A stretch of DNA of 64,000 nucleotides, from contig NZ_CP189850.1 of assembly GCF_050271975.1 (NCBI RefSeq), positions 806,001 to 870,000 of the forward strand, in the 5' to 3' direction. Position numbers and translations under genes: made by a program. The DNA is from Litorimonas sp947503715 (GTDB lineage Bacteria > Pseudomonadota > Alphaproteobacteria > Caulobacterales > Maricaulaceae). This document shows positions 9,101-17,966 of the stretch, one piece after another; position 1 is the first letter of the stretch, and each line of letters opens with the position of its first letter. Under the pieces are notes generated by a model that was given only the letters and a program-made list of their open reading frames with translations, was not told the DNA's origin and made no database searches.

Positions 9101-10303
9101 ATGTTTGAATATCTCGTCCCCCGTGCACCCGACGCCATCATCGCCCTGATGCAACAGGCCAAGGCCGATCCGAACCCCGATAAAATCGACCTTGGTGTCG
9201 GTGTTTATAAGGACGACTCGGGCGAGACGACGATTATGAAAGCCGTCAAACTGGCCGAAAAACAGCTTTGGGAATCTGAGACGACGAAATCCTATGTCGG
9301 CATTCGCGGCTATGAAGGCTTCCGTCACGGGATGTTGGATATGATGCTGGGCGGTGAAGATGGAAAAATTGACTCCGCTTTGTTGAACCGAACGGCCAGT
9401 TCGCAAGCCGCAGGCGGTTCAGGGGCGCTACGCCTCGGCGCGGAGATTATCAAATCCGCTGCGCCCGATGCGACCGTCTGGGTCTCCACCCCGACTTGGG
9501 CGAACCACATTCCCCTCATTAGTTCCGCCGGATTGAAGATGGAGAAATATCCTTATTATAACCGCGAGACGCTGGGCGTGGATTTTGAGGATATGCTGGC
9601 GCATCTGGAAAAAAAGGCCAAACCAGGCGATGTCGTGCTCCTACATGGTTGTTGTCACAATCCGACGGGCGCGGACCTGTCCGAGGCAGAGTGGGACCGT
9701 GTCGCGGACTTCATGCTGGCAAAACAGCTCACACCATTTGTTGATCTTGCCTATTTCGGGTTGGGGCGCGGTATGGCGGAGGACACATATGGCCTGCGCA
9801 AGGTCGTCGAAATTTGTCCGGAAGTCGTGATCGCGGCCTCTTGTTCGAAGAACTTCGCTCTTTACAAAGAACGTGTCGGTCTCGTCGCGATTGTCTGTAA
9901 GGATGAGGCGACGGCGGACATTGCCCGTTCGCAACTTGGCGCAACGCAGCGCAAAATCATCTCCATGCCACCCGATCACGGCGCACGGCTTGTGTCCAAT
10001 ATTTTGGCAGATGCGGACCTACGTAAAGTCTGGATAGAGGAGCTGACAGAGATGCGAGAGCGCATGCGCGATTTGCGTCGACAATTATCTGAGGCTCTGG
10101 ATGTGCAGGGCGGAGAGACAATTGCTGCAGCGGTCAAGGATCAAAACGGCATGTTCTCGACGCTCCCGCTCTCCGTCGCGCAAGCGCAAAAACTTCGCTC
10201 GGACTATTCCATCTATATGACGGATAGTGGTCGGATTAATATCGCGGGCGCGAATAGCGAGAACATACCGCGTCTAGCCGATGCGATTTTGGCCGTTCTC
10301 TAA
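9101..10303 (+). CDS. Aromatic/aspartate amino acid aminotransferase (class I PLP)
   Basis: A 400-residue AspC/TyrB-type enzyme. The start at 9101 (MFEYLVPRAPDAIIALM) matches the usual N-terminus; in-frame starts at 9083 and 9044 would add an atypical extension. Visible motifs are DLGVGVYKDDSG, HGCCHNPTGADLS, the PLP lysine in SCSKNFALYKERVG, and GRINIAGANSENIPRLADAI with the substrate-binding Arg. It transfers amino groups between aromatic or acidic amino acids and 2-oxoglutarate. It is divergent from an amino-acid symporter. Its stop overlaps mtgA by four bases (CTAA). Confidence 0.93.
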   Translation: MFEYLVPRAPDAIIALMQQAKADPNPDKIDLGVGVYKDDSGETTIMKAVKLAEKQLWESETTKSYVGIRGYEGFRHGMLDMMLGGEDGKIDSALLNRTASSQAAGGSGALRLGAEIIKSAAPDATVWVSTPTWANHIPLISSAGLKMEKYPYYNRETLGVDFEDMLAHLEKKAKPGDVVLLHGCCHNPTGADLSEAEWDRVADFMLAKQLTPFVDLAYFGLGRGMAEDTYGLRKVVEICPEVVIAASCSKNFALYKERVGLVAIVCKDEATADIARSQLGATQRKIISMPPDHGARLVSNILADADLRKVWIEELTEMRERMRDLRRQLSEALDVQGGETIAAAVKDQNGMFSTLPLSVAQAQKLRSDYSIYMTDSGRINIAGANSENIPRLADAILAVL

Positions 10304-11070
10304 TCCAGCTTTAGACAGCTATCATATCCACTCGTGCGGATGACCTCCGCACGTTGCATCAACGTTCCTGCACGTCCGCTTACATAGTCGCCGGGCGGGT
10401 CGACGCGCCATTTATTCGGGCTTGGCAACACGGCGGCGAGCAGGGCGGCTTCGCGTTTGGTCAGGTCTGTGGCGGGTTTCTCGAAACGGGCTTGCGCCGC
10501 GGCTTCGGCGCCGAAAATCCCGTCGCCCCATTCTGCGACGTTTAGATAAATCTCCATCGTCCGCCGCTTACCCCACACGACATTTACCATCAGCGCATAG
10601 TAAGCTTCTGCCGCCTTGCGGACATAGCCGCCGCCATTCCAGAGAAAGACATTCTTGGCCGTTTGTTGCGTGATTGTCGATCCGCCGCGACGTCGCCCGC
10701 CTTCTGCATTATCTTCCAAGGCTTGGGTGATCGCCTCGAAATCCACGCCGCGATGATCGCAAAAGCGGGAGTCTTCGCCGCCCATAACTGCGCGAGGGAG
10801 GTGCGGGGATATATCTTCCAATCGCGTCCAATCCCGACGGATATCTTCACCCGCCAAGGCGCGTTGCGTCATCAGGATTGTCGTCGGTACGGGTAAGAAG
10901 CGCAACGCCACTGCATAGAGATGGAGGATGAGGACAATCCAGAACAGGACTTTAAAAACTCGCCAGAACCACCGAGTCTTTTTATCATACGGCCGGGTCG
11001 GGCCATAAACATCCCCGTCGGCTAAAACGAAATCAACCGTCTCCGCCGCCTCAGTCAATCTGGAAATCAT
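10300..11070 (-). CDS. mtgA: Monofunctional biosynthetic peptidoglycan transglycosylase
   Basis: A 256-residue inner-membrane GT51 enzyme that polymerises lipid II glycan strands without a transpeptidase domain. A basic/aromatic N-terminal tail is followed by one membrane anchor (FWRVFKVLFWIVLILHLYAVAL, about residues 32-55). The catalytic motifs are EDSRFCDHRGVDF (with the general-base Glu), GGSTITQQTAKNVFLW, KAAEAYYALMVNVVWGKRRTMEIYLNVAEWGDGIFGAEAAA. Its start overlaps the end of the upstream PPK2 gene by about 20 bases, so the two form an operon. Confidence 0.95.
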   Translation of the reverse strand: MISRLTEAAETVDFVLADGDVYGPTRPYDKKTRWFWRVFKVLFWIVLILHLYAVALRFLPVPTTILMTQRALAGEDIRRDWTRLEDISPHLPRAVMGGEDSRFCDHRGVDFEAITQALEDNAEGGRRRGGSTITQQTAKNVFLWNGGGYVRKAAEAYYALMVNVVWGKRRTMEIYLNVAEWGDGIFGAEAAAQARFEKPATDLTKREAALLAAVLPSPNKWRVDPPGDYVSGRAGTLMQRAEVIRTSGYDSCLKLD

Positions 11071-11851
11071 CCGGTCGATATCCCGGATCAGGATATTGCG
11101 GGTTCATCTTCTCCAGCGTGTCCTTCACAATACCGGAAATAATCGCGCCGCGTGTCGAGCGGCTATCAGACGGAATAATGTGCCACGGCGCATGCTCTGT
11201 GGACGTCTTCTGAACCATCGTCTCATAGGCGTTCATAAAGTCCGGCCAGAGCGCGCGGTCCTCCAGATCGCCGGGATTAAACTTCCACCGTTTATGCGGT
11301 TGCACCAAACGGTCGCGCAGGCGCTCGCCCTGTGTCTCATGCGAAATATGTAGCATGAATTTCAGGATGGTCGTCCCGCTCTCCACCAGCAGCCGCTCGA
11401 AATCATTGATCTGGGCATAGCGCTGCTCAATCGTCTCGGGGCTGGCATAATTCTTCACCTTGACGACGAGGACGTCTTCATAATGGCTGCGGTTAAAAAC
11501 GGTGATCTGACCCGCCCCCGGAACGACTTGATGCACGCGCCAGAGATAATCATGTGCGAGTTCTGTTTTCGTCGGCGCTTTGAACCCTGCGACTTTGACA
11601 TTCAGAGGCGGCGTACGGTGGAAAATGGCTTCCGTCGTGCCGTCCTTACCAGATGTATCCATACCCTGCAATACGATGAGAAGCTTCCGGTCCGCCTCGC
11701 CGTAAAGCTTATGCGCGAGCGGTGCGATGGCCTTGGCGTGGTCCTTGATCGCCTCTTTCGCAGTGTCCTTATCCTTATACACATCTACCCGTGTCGGACA
11801 GATGGAGAGATCAAACAATTGACCGGGTGTGGCGATATAGGGCGATGACAT
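11051..11851 (-). CDS. PPK2-family polyphosphate:nucleotide phosphotransferase
   Basis: A 266-residue one-domain PPK2 enzyme moving phosphate between polyphosphate and nucleotides. The P-loop is LQGMDTSGKDG, the lid/Walker B region contains FNRSHYEDVLVV, and RDRLVQPHKRWKFNPGDLEDR and TSTEHAPWHIIPSDSR are family-typical. The early PGQLFDLSICPT is common in this subgroup. Whether AMP or ADP/GDP is the preferred acceptor cannot be decided by eye. It precedes and overlaps mtgA. Confidence 0.9.
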   Translation of the reverse strand: MSSPYIATPGQLFDLSICPTRVDVYKDKDTAKEAIKDHAKAIAPLAHKLYGEADRKLLIVLQGMDTSGKDGTTEAIFHRTPPLNVKVAGFKAPTKTELAHDYLWRVHQVVPGAGQITVFNRSHYEDVLVVKVKNYASPETIEQRYAQINDFERLLVESGTTILKFMLHISHETQGERLRDRLVQPHKRWKFNPGDLEDRALWPDFMNAYETMVQKTSTEHAPWHIIPSDSRSTRGAIISGIVKDTLEKMNPQYPDPGYRPDDFQID

Positions 11852-11989
11852 AGCAGACCTTGTGTTAAACGGCGTCGAATTACCCCTATCAACTGCATTT
11901 CATGCTATGAAGCCTAAATATTGAACAGGATTCTACATCTCGCGGAAAATTCATTTGCACAAACAGCTCTTACCATGCGTAGAGAAACC

Positions 11990-12610
11990 ATGACCTTTAC
12001 AAAATCACTTCGTTTATCTGCCGGCTTCCTCATCGCTGCGTCGCTGGGCGCTTGCGGAAATGCCAGTTCAGCCGAAGCTCCGGCGGATGTGCCCGCGCCT
12101 GCCAGTGCGGCGAGCGCTTCCAGTTGGAATATTGTGGCGGAGGATTCTTTTATTCAATTCACGGCAGCACAGGAAGGCGACGCTTTTACAGGAAGCTTCG
12201 GCGAGTTTTCCGGCGTCATAAATTTTGACCCGGATGCGCTGGGTGGCAGTTATGTTCGTATCGAGATACCCTTAAAAAGCGTCGATGCCGGATCAAAAGA
12301 TCGCAACTCGACTCTACCGGGCAAAGTTTGGTTTTCAACAAAGGCTTTCCCAACAGCCATTTATGAGGCAACTGAAATTGTGAGCGTTGGCGATGGCTAT
12401 GAGGCTAAAGGCACGCTGACCCTAAAAGGAGCAACGCTACCTGTTGAGCTCTTTTTCAACTTAGCACTGGATGGCGACCGCGCCGTCATGACGGGTCAGG
12501 CGACGCTTGATCGGACGGCTTGGGGTGTCGGTGCCGCGCCTTGGGATACAGATGAGTGGGTTTCAAAAGCTGTTGAAATCGACGTTCAAGTCACGGCAGA
12601 TAAAGGGTGA
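11990..12610 (+). CDS. YceI-family lipoprotein
   Basis: ATG 11990 is preferred over the longer frame from 11921 because it starts a lipoprotein signal (MTFTKSLRLSAGFLIAASLGAC, lipobox LGAC, Cys22). After an Ala/Pro-rich linker, residues about 45-206 form a YceI lipocalin-like domain: WNIVAEDSFIQFTA, GSFGEFSGVINFDPDALGGSYVRIEIPLKSVDAGSKDRN, FPTAIYEATEI, GTLTLKGATLPVELFF and RTAWGVGAAPWDTDEWV. YceI proteins bind isoprenoid or ubiquinone-like lipids. It is a single-gene unit divergent from the PPK2 gene. Confidence 0.9.
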   Translation: MTFTKSLRLSAGFLIAASLGACGNASSAEAPADVPAPASAASASSWNIVAEDSFIQFTAAQEGDAFTGSFGEFSGVINFDPDALGGSYVRIEIPLKSVDAGSKDRNSTLPGKVWFSTKAFPTAIYEATEIVSVGDGYEAKGTLTLKGATLPVELFFNLALDGDRAVMTGQATLDRTAWGVGAAPWDTDEWVSKAVEIDVQVTADKG

Positions 12611-12717
12611 TCTGTTAAGGATTAATTGACCCAGTCACACGTAAGCCGCGCATTTACGTTTGATTCATATAGAATATTACCGCTTCGTAAAAATTTGGCT
12701 ATTAAGCCGTGCGCCTC

Positions 12718-14163
12718 ATGCGAAATTTTTTGAAAAATACGTCTGCTTATGAGCAAGATGAAAACGGTCAAGTCGCCATGTTCTTTGCGATGATGGCTGT
12801 CCCTTTGCTCGCAATCACGTCAGCCTCTGTTGATTACACAAATGTCGTCCGTGAAAAGGGTGCGATTAATGGAGCTTTGGATGCCGCTGTCATCGCGGCG
12901 GTAAATAATAATGCTATCCCGTTAAGCGATAAGGGGGCATATGCTGAAACGCATTTCCAGTCGAATTATAAGGGTGGCGTCACACTGGAGCTTTTTCCAA
13001 CTGTTGCAGAAAACCAAGTCACCTTGTTGGCCGATGGATCAATTGATCTCTCATTCGGACAACTCATCGGTATAAAAGACCCGCTTGTGAAAGCCCGCAG
13101 TTCCGCTGTTATTTCAACGGAAAATACGATTTGCCTAATGGCTTTGAATCAGACTTCGGCACAATCTATTTCTTTTAATGGCGGTATAAAATATTCCTCA
13201 CCGTCCTGTTCTGTTCAATCCAACTCCAGCAGTTCCAGCGCTATCGTTTCCGTGGCCTCTCTTCCGCCCGTTGCGAAATCATTCTGCACGGTGGGCGGTG
13301 CCTATGGGGATTTCGATCCCTACGTAAAAGGGGAATGTAAGGCGATTGACGATCCTTATGAGTCGACCGCTTTGCCCACAATTCCTGATACCTGCGTCGT
13401 GCCCTTGCGGGATCTGGTTATTTTAAAGGACACAGCTCAACTCTCAACACTGGATGCACGTGAGTTGTTTCGACTGAGGCTGTCATCAGCTTACGATGTT
13501 TTCGAACAGACAGGGTCACTTCGGGCGGCGGTAGAGGATTTCGTAACATCAGGGACGACTCCTCTTTTTGATCAAGACGCAAACCGCGTGATCGAAGTGT
13601 CGCAAAACCTGACGGGCAGTTTCGTTGATATTAGGCCGGGTACATTTTGTGGCGGACTGACCGTGGACGGCATTGATGTCGATTTTCTACCCGGTGAATA
13701 TATTATCAAAGACGGACCCCTGAGCTTTATTAACGGCGCAGAGGCGGTCGCGAAGGATGTGACCTTCATCCTCGCGGGGGAGGGCGCTGTCCTTAACATT
13801 CAGAGCCAGGCTCAAGTTGAATTGAAAGCCCGCAATAGCGGTGCCCGCAAAGGTCTTGCCGTTATGGAAGCCGTTGATAAAACAGCACCCGGAAACCGTT
13901 TATCTGTTCAACAACAAAGCCTCGTATCAGGTGGCGGCTCATTGAGTGTTCTCGGCACGATATACTTACCAACGCAAAAGCTCGAAATTCGGGGTGAAGG
14001 TACATCTGTCGGTTCTATGGCTCCTGCCACGAGTTTCATCGCCGACACGTTACATATTGATGGTCAGGCAGGCGCAACCATGGTCGTTGATGTTGATCAC
14101 AAGACGGCTGGGATTCCGCCACTTCTGCCGCGCGCCGAAGACGGTGCACGGCTGGTAGAGTAA
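12718..14163 (+). CDS. TadG-like pilus/envelope protein
   Basis: A protein of about 481 residues (a GTG at 12709 is an alternative start, and neither has a clear ribosome-binding site). The N-terminus is a Flp pilus-assembly TadE/TadG-type segment: ENGQVAMFFAMMAVPLLAITSASVDYTNVVREKGAINGALDAAVIAAV, one hydrophobic helix with the conserved helical D.A..A motif. The remainder is a periplasmic domain rich in Ser and beta strands (CLMALNQTSAQSISFNGGIKYSSPSCSV) with six or more Cys. No tad operon surrounds it, so it is an orphan copy. A TTAA-N7-TTGA sequence at 12615-12629 resembles a degenerate CtrA box. A second TadG-like gene lies at 22148. Confidence 0.8.
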   Translation: MRNFLKNTSAYEQDENGQVAMFFAMMAVPLLAITSASVDYTNVVREKGAINGALDAAVIAAVNNNAIPLSDKGAYAETHFQSNYKGGVTLELFPTVAENQVTLLADGSIDLSFGQLIGIKDPLVKARSSAVISTENTICLMALNQTSAQSISFNGGIKYSSPSCSVQSNSSSSSAIVSVASLPPVAKSFCTVGGAYGDFDPYVKGECKAIDDPYESTALPTIPDTCVVPLRDLVILKDTAQLSTLDARELFRLRLSSAYDVFEQTGSLRAAVEDFVTSGTTPLFDQDANRVIEVSQNLTGSFVDIRPGTFCGGLTVDGIDVDFLPGEYIIKDGPLSFINGAEAVAKDVTFILAGEGAVLNIQSQAQVELKARNSGARKGLAVMEAVDKTAPGNRLSVQQQSLVSGGGSLSVLGTIYLPTQKLEIRGEGTSVGSMAPATSFIADTLHIDGQAGATMVVDVDHKTAGIPPLLPRAEDGARLVE

Positions 14164-14178
14164 TCTATTTACACTCAC

Positions 14179-14787
14179 TTAGCCGTCCGGCGAGGCCGCC
14201 CAAAGTTCCGTCAATCGGTCAACGTATCGACGTCTCACATCATCTGACGTTCCGTCAAAATGCATGCGGGTATAGAGCAAGGCAACCCCCATCAGAATGC
14301 GCGCATCGGACCGGTCATGTTCCGACTGTCCCAGCCTTGCCTGCAACATATCCAGCTGCTGTTCTTGAAACGTAATGTACCGTTCCCTGACGGAGGAGAA
14401 GGCCACGGACCAAGCCAGCGCGACTTTCATCAAATCCGGTTCGGTCAGGCATAAAACATCGAGGCCGCTGGCAAAGCGGTACAGCATATCCGCCACACTT
14501 AATTGGGATTGAACGGGGATTTGGGTGATGAGATCTGTAATCGTCACCTCGACCCTGTCGAGAACATCATCGACAAGGGCGTCCCGTGTCGGAAAATATT
14601 TGAAAACTGTCGGTGTCGAAACACCCGCCAAGGCGGCGACATCCGCATGGACCGCGCGCTCTATACCGGCCGCGGCAAAGGCTTTCATGGCAACATCGCG
14701 TAATTGCCGCCGCCGCGCATCCGGACTCAGCCGTTTGCGCGGTTTCGCGGGCATCGCCTTCATATCTGAGCGCTTGGCATCTTCCAT
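14179..14787 (-). CDS. TetR-family transcriptional regulator beside alkB
   Basis: A repressor of about 202 residues (ATG 14787; GTG 14793 is also possible). The N-terminal helix-turn-helix reads RRRQLRDVAMKAFAAAGIERAVHADVAALAGVSTPTVFKYFPTRDALVDDVL. The C-terminal domain is helical, as usual for ligand-binding TetR domains, and is not assignable. It is divergent from the alkane monooxygenase gene, with only 96 bases between the starts, which suggests that it controls alkB and itself. Confidence 0.88.
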   Translation of the reverse strand: MEDAKRSDMKAMPAKPRKRLSPDARRRQLRDVAMKAFAAAGIERAVHADVAALAGVSTPTVFKYFPTRDALVDDVLDRVEVTITDLITQIPVQSQLSVADMLYRFASGLDVLCLTEPDLMKVALAWSVAFSSVRERYITFQEQQLDMLQARLGQSEHDRSDARILMGVALLYTRMHFDGTSDDVRRRYVDRLTELWAASPDG

Positions 14788-14789
14788 GC

Positions 14790-14856
14790 GCACATCATTA
14801 GAATGTGCAAGGCAGAGCGCAATGAAATCTTCTTATTGACAAATCTATCACTAGTG
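14790..14856. promoter_or_regulatory. TetR/alkB divergent control region with two palindromes
   Basis: Toward alkB there is a consensus -35 TTGACA (14836-14841), followed directly by the 8-base palindrome CACTAGTG (14849-14856) in the spacer. A second inverted repeat, GCACAT-N7-ATGTGC (14790-14808), overlaps the regulator start. Both are possible TetR operators. The -10 box is not clear. Confidence 0.45.
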
Positions 14857-14883
14857 TGCATTTCAGGGTCAAGAGGACAGCAT

Positions 14884-16011
14884 ATGGCATTTCTAGACCC
14901 CAAATTTGCGGAATATCCGGCGCGAAAGCGGCATCTCTGGCTGATTTCGCTGACCTATCCGCTCTTTCCGCTGCTCGGTACACTCGTTGCGCTTGCGACG
15001 GGGCAGGCCGCGTGGGTCTGGTTGCCAGTTGCGCTCGTCTATCTCGTCATTCCTGTCATCGAGACTATAGTCGGGGACGATCACACAGATATTCTCGGGC
15101 AGATGGATGCGGAAGCTGCCATGTCGCCCTTCTACCGCTATATGGTCCACGGCTTGCTGCCGATTATCTATCTCACATGGGGGTTGGGGGCGTGGTATGT
15201 CGCGACTCAATCGCCCGGTATTTTGACGCTCATCGGCCTTGGGGTCAGCCACGGGCTCGGTCTCGGCTTCGCGATTAATTCCGGTCATGAGGTCGGGCAT
15301 AAAACTGACCGCACGAGTAAATGGATTGCCCTGCTCATGCTCGCGCCAAGCTTTTACGGGCATTTCCGGATAGAACATAATGTCGGGCATCATTCCCATG
15401 TCGCCACGCCGAAAGATTCGGCCACGAGTTATTTTGGCGAGAGTTTCTGGCACTTTATCGGCCGCGAAATTCCGGGCGCGTGGAAACGGGCCTGGGCGAT
15501 TGAGAGCAAGCGCGCGGACCGCAAGGGCTATTCACGCTTTTCTATCAAGAACGAAGTCGTGCTGGCGACTCTGTTGGGCCTCGCCGTCTGGACCACCATG
15601 CTCATGATTTTCGGCTTGGTCGTGCTGCCCTATATGCTCATCGCGTGGGCGTTTTCTGTGACGGGCCTGTCACAGCAAAACTATATCGCACATTACGGAT
15701 TATTGCGGGATCAACGCCCCGACGGGAAATACCTTCCCGCCCGTCCGGAACATAGCTGGAATTGCAATAAGATCGTGACGAACCTGCTAACATTTAATTT
15801 GGCGCGTCATTCCGATCACCACGCCAATCCCGCGCGCCATTATCAGAATTTGCGGACCTTTCCCGATGCACCGCAATTGCCGCATGGCTATGGGTTCATG
15901 TTTTTGCTGGCCTATTGTCCGCCACTCTTCCGCCGCGTGATGGACCCGCTCGTTCTCGCCAATGTGGACGGAGATATGGACCGGGTTTTGACGAAGGATA
16001 TGATGCTGTAA
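14884..16011 (+). CDS. alkB: Alkane 1-monooxygenase (AlkB-type membrane di-iron hydroxylase)
   Basis: A 375-residue integral membrane protein that hydroxylates the terminal carbon of medium-chain alkanes. ATG 14884 has a good ribosome-binding site (AGAGGA seven bases upstream); the open frame from 14803 runs through the promoter. The iron-binding histidine boxes are NSGHEVGHK, RIEHNVGHHSHVATP, QNYIAHYGLL and LARHSDHHANPARHYQ. Six hydrophobic helices precede and separate them. No rubredoxin gene is adjacent, so the electron donor must be elsewhere. It is flanked by a divergent TetR gene. Confidence 0.95.
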   Translation: MAFLDPKFAEYPARKRHLWLISLTYPLFPLLGTLVALATGQAAWVWLPVALVYLVIPVIETIVGDDHTDILGQMDAEAAMSPFYRYMVHGLLPIIYLTWGLGAWYVATQSPGILTLIGLGVSHGLGLGFAINSGHEVGHKTDRTSKWIALLMLAPSFYGHFRIEHNVGHHSHVATPKDSATSYFGESFWHFIGREIPGAWKRAWAIESKRADRKGYSRFSIKNEVVLATLLGLAVWTTMLMIFGLVVLPYMLIAWAFSVTGLSQQNYIAHYGLLRDQRPDGKYLPARPEHSWNCNKIVTNLLTFNLARHSDHHANPARHYQNLRTFPDAPQLPHGYGFMFLLAYCPPLFRRVMDPLVLANVDGDMDRVLTKDMML

Positions 16012-16029
16012 AATCTGAAATGGTTTGGA

Positions 16030-16686
16030 CTAAACGGACCCGTCCATCTCAGCGATAAAGGCGTCCGCCGCTGAAATTGATTGCTCCATTTCCGCGATGA
16101 GACGGGCGACGTCATCTTCGAGGTCTGCTGTCTCCGCATTCAGCGCGGCGATAGCACGGGCGTTGAGATTGTGTTTCAGATAGAGGACGCGGTCTTTGAA
16201 CACGGAGAGTACAGGATCCATCGATCCAGTCGCGTCGTCCATTTTATCGACGAGCACTTCATAGCGACGTTCCGTTTCACGAAGCTGCCTTTCCGAGGCG
16301 CGGCGTAATCCGGCGTCGGAATATTCGCTTAATTCCGCTTCCCATTCTTTGAACAAATCCCGCGATACACGTTTGACGGATTTCACGCGGGATCTGACTT
16401 CATTCGCTTGATCATCTGCCCGGTCATAGGCCCGGCTGAGGTCGTCATAGACATCTTCTAACTCACCCGCATCGACTGCAACGACGGCGCGAAAGGCTTC
16501 CAGCGCGTCGGCAAATTCCTCTTTGGCCTCAATTTGCGACTTTGCCACCCCTTTGACGCGGTCGACCAGAATATCGCGTTTCTCAATTCCAAACCGTTCT
16601 TGGACTTCATAGGCGGCTGTCGCGCAGCCCGAGAGGAAAACCGGAGCCAGCATGAGGGCCGCCATAACAGGCATGAGTTTCAACAT
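16030..16686 (-). CDS. DUF2959-family lipoprotein
   Basis: The ATG at 16686 starts a lipoprotein signal (MLKLMPVMAALMLAPVFLSGC, Cys21); the frame extends to 16731 but the extra residues would bury the signal. The mature part of about 197 residues is almost fully helical and charged, with heptad-like stretches (YEVLVDKMDDATGSMDPVLSVFKDRVLYLKHNLNARAIAALNAE), matching the DUF2959 pattern. Its role is unknown. It directly follows the SDR gene on the same strand and may be read through from it. Confidence 0.85.
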   Translation of the reverse strand: MLKLMPVMAALMLAPVFLSGCATAAYEVQERFGIEKRDILVDRVKGVAKSQIEAKEEFADALEAFRAVVAVDAGELEDVYDDLSRAYDRADDQANEVRSRVKSVKRVSRDLFKEWEAELSEYSDAGLRRASERQLRETERRYEVLVDKMDDATGSMDPVLSVFKDRVLYLKHNLNARAIAALNAETADLEDDVARLIAEMEQSISAADAFIAEMDGSV

Positions 16687-16731
16687 AAGGCTAATCTTTC
16701 TTTCAATCTTGCTCACGGTTGTCGTTTTCAA

Positions 16732-17535
16732 CTAGTCCTCGACATCTATCATATAATTTAAAGCTAATCTCCCGCCATCAGCATAGATGTGCTGGCCGGT
16801 AATATAGCTACTTTCTTCCGAGAGGAGAAAGGCTGCGACTGAGGCGATTTCATCGGGCAGGCCCGGACGACCAAGCGGTGTGCGTTGCTTGATTTTCTTC
16901 ATCGCGTCCGCATCATTGACGACACTGGCGAGCATATCTGTCTTAATCGACCCCGGACCTATGCCGTTGACGCGGATGCCATAGGGCGCGAGTTCAAGCG
17001 CCATCGCGCGGGTCATCTGATGCAATCCCCCTTTGGAAATTGTATAAGCGAGGTAGTCCGGGATGGCGACCGTATCGTTGATTGAGGACATATTGACGAT
17101 GGCATAGGGACGTTCTGTTAGACGGGACCGGTCCGCGCGCTCCTCAATTTCGCTGACCATATATTTGGCGACGGCTTTGGACATCAGGAAGGCTCCCCTC
17201 AGGTTGACGGCAAGGTTTCTGTCGAAATCTTCAATCGCCATATCCAGTGCCCCGCCTTTGACTGCGATGCCCGCATTATTGATCAAGCCGTCAATCCGAT
17301 CATAGGCACCCAGTGTCTCTGCGATGAGGTTGTGGACGGAGAGCGGGTCGGCGACATCACACTCCACAAATATTGCGCGGTCTGAGCCAGCTGCGAGATC
17401 TTTCCCGGCTTGATAGCCTGCATCTGTATCGCGGTCAGCAAGAACAACGCGGTGGCCATCACTGATGAGGCGTTGGGCGCAAGCAAAGCCAATCCCGCGG
17501 GCGGCCCCGGTCACGATAAAAACGCGGTCAGACAT
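16732..17535 (-). CDS. SDR-family NAD(P)-dependent oxidoreductase
   Basis: A 267-residue classical short-chain dehydrogenase. It has the cofactor motif TGAARGIGFACA, DRDTDAG at the end of beta 2 (an Asp that favours NAD), NNAGIAVKGG, the catalytic Ser in MSSINDT and YTISKGGLHQMTRAMALELAPYGIRVNGIGPGSI. The substrate is unknown. The C-terminal GQHIYADGGRLALNYM is family-typical. It is the first gene of a probable pair with the DUF2959 lipoprotein gene. Confidence 0.9.
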   Translation of the reverse strand: MSDRVFIVTGAARGIGFACAQRLISDGHRVVLADRDTDAGYQAGKDLAAGSDRAIFVECDVADPLSVHNLIAETLGAYDRIDGLINNAGIAVKGGALDMAIEDFDRNLAVNLRGAFLMSKAVAKYMVSEIEERADRSRLTERPYAIVNMSSINDTVAIPDYLAYTISKGGLHQMTRAMALELAPYGIRVNGIGPGSIKTDMLASVVNDADAMKKIKQRTPLGRPGLPDEIASVAAFLLSEESSYITGQHIYADGGRLALNYMIDVED

Positions 17536-17554
17536 AATGGTACCTCATAAAACT

Positions 17555-17580
17555 AAAAAACCCCCGACAGTGCCGGGGGC
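17555..17580 (-). terminator. Rho-independent terminator of the minus-strand ydcH-like gene
   Basis: On the minus strand GCCCCCGGCACTGTCGGGGG (arms 17575-17579 and 17561-17565 plus one flanking pair) is followed by TTTTTT. It ends the small DUF465 transcript before the SDR gene starts. Confidence 0.85.
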
Positions 17581-17628
17581 TGATCTTACGGCCTGATACG
17601 GCCTGTGACGAACGGCTTCAACTGCCGC

Positions 17629-17799
17629 TTATCGTGCATCAGCAAATTGGCTGATCGTATCTTTAATCTGGAGTTTTTCTTTTTTGAGTTGAGAGACGCG
17701 GAGCTGATCCGGCATCGGACTTCGGAGTTCTGCCTGGATTTTCTCTTCCAGGCTCGTGTGTTTTGTGTGCAAGGTTTCCAAATGTGCCGATACTGCCAT
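17629..17799 (-). CDS. YdcH/DUF465 family small protein
   Basis: A 56-residue protein. ATG 17799 is preceded by an excellent AAGGAG ribosome-binding site, so the longer open frame from 17835 is not used. The sequence is a helical hairpin, HLETLHTKHTSLEEKIQAELRS then QLRVSQLKKEKLQIKDTISQF, typical of DUF465/YdcH. The function is not established. It has its own terminator and is divergent from a second member of the family. Confidence 0.9.
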   Translation of the reverse strand: MAVSAHLETLHTKHTSLEEKIQAELRSPMPDQLRVSQLKKEKLQIKDTISQFADAR

Positions 17800-17966
17800 A
17801 GATCTCTCCTTAAAATGATATCTTCCTCCTAACATAAAATCTTACCGGAGTCCTAACCAAGCGTGAAAATTTCCGCTTTTTCATATTTCCCGCCTCAAAT
17901 CTGTGCTTCCAGGTAAATCATAGAAACGTTTTGCGCCGCCTTACACAGGCGGTTAAAGAGGCGACC

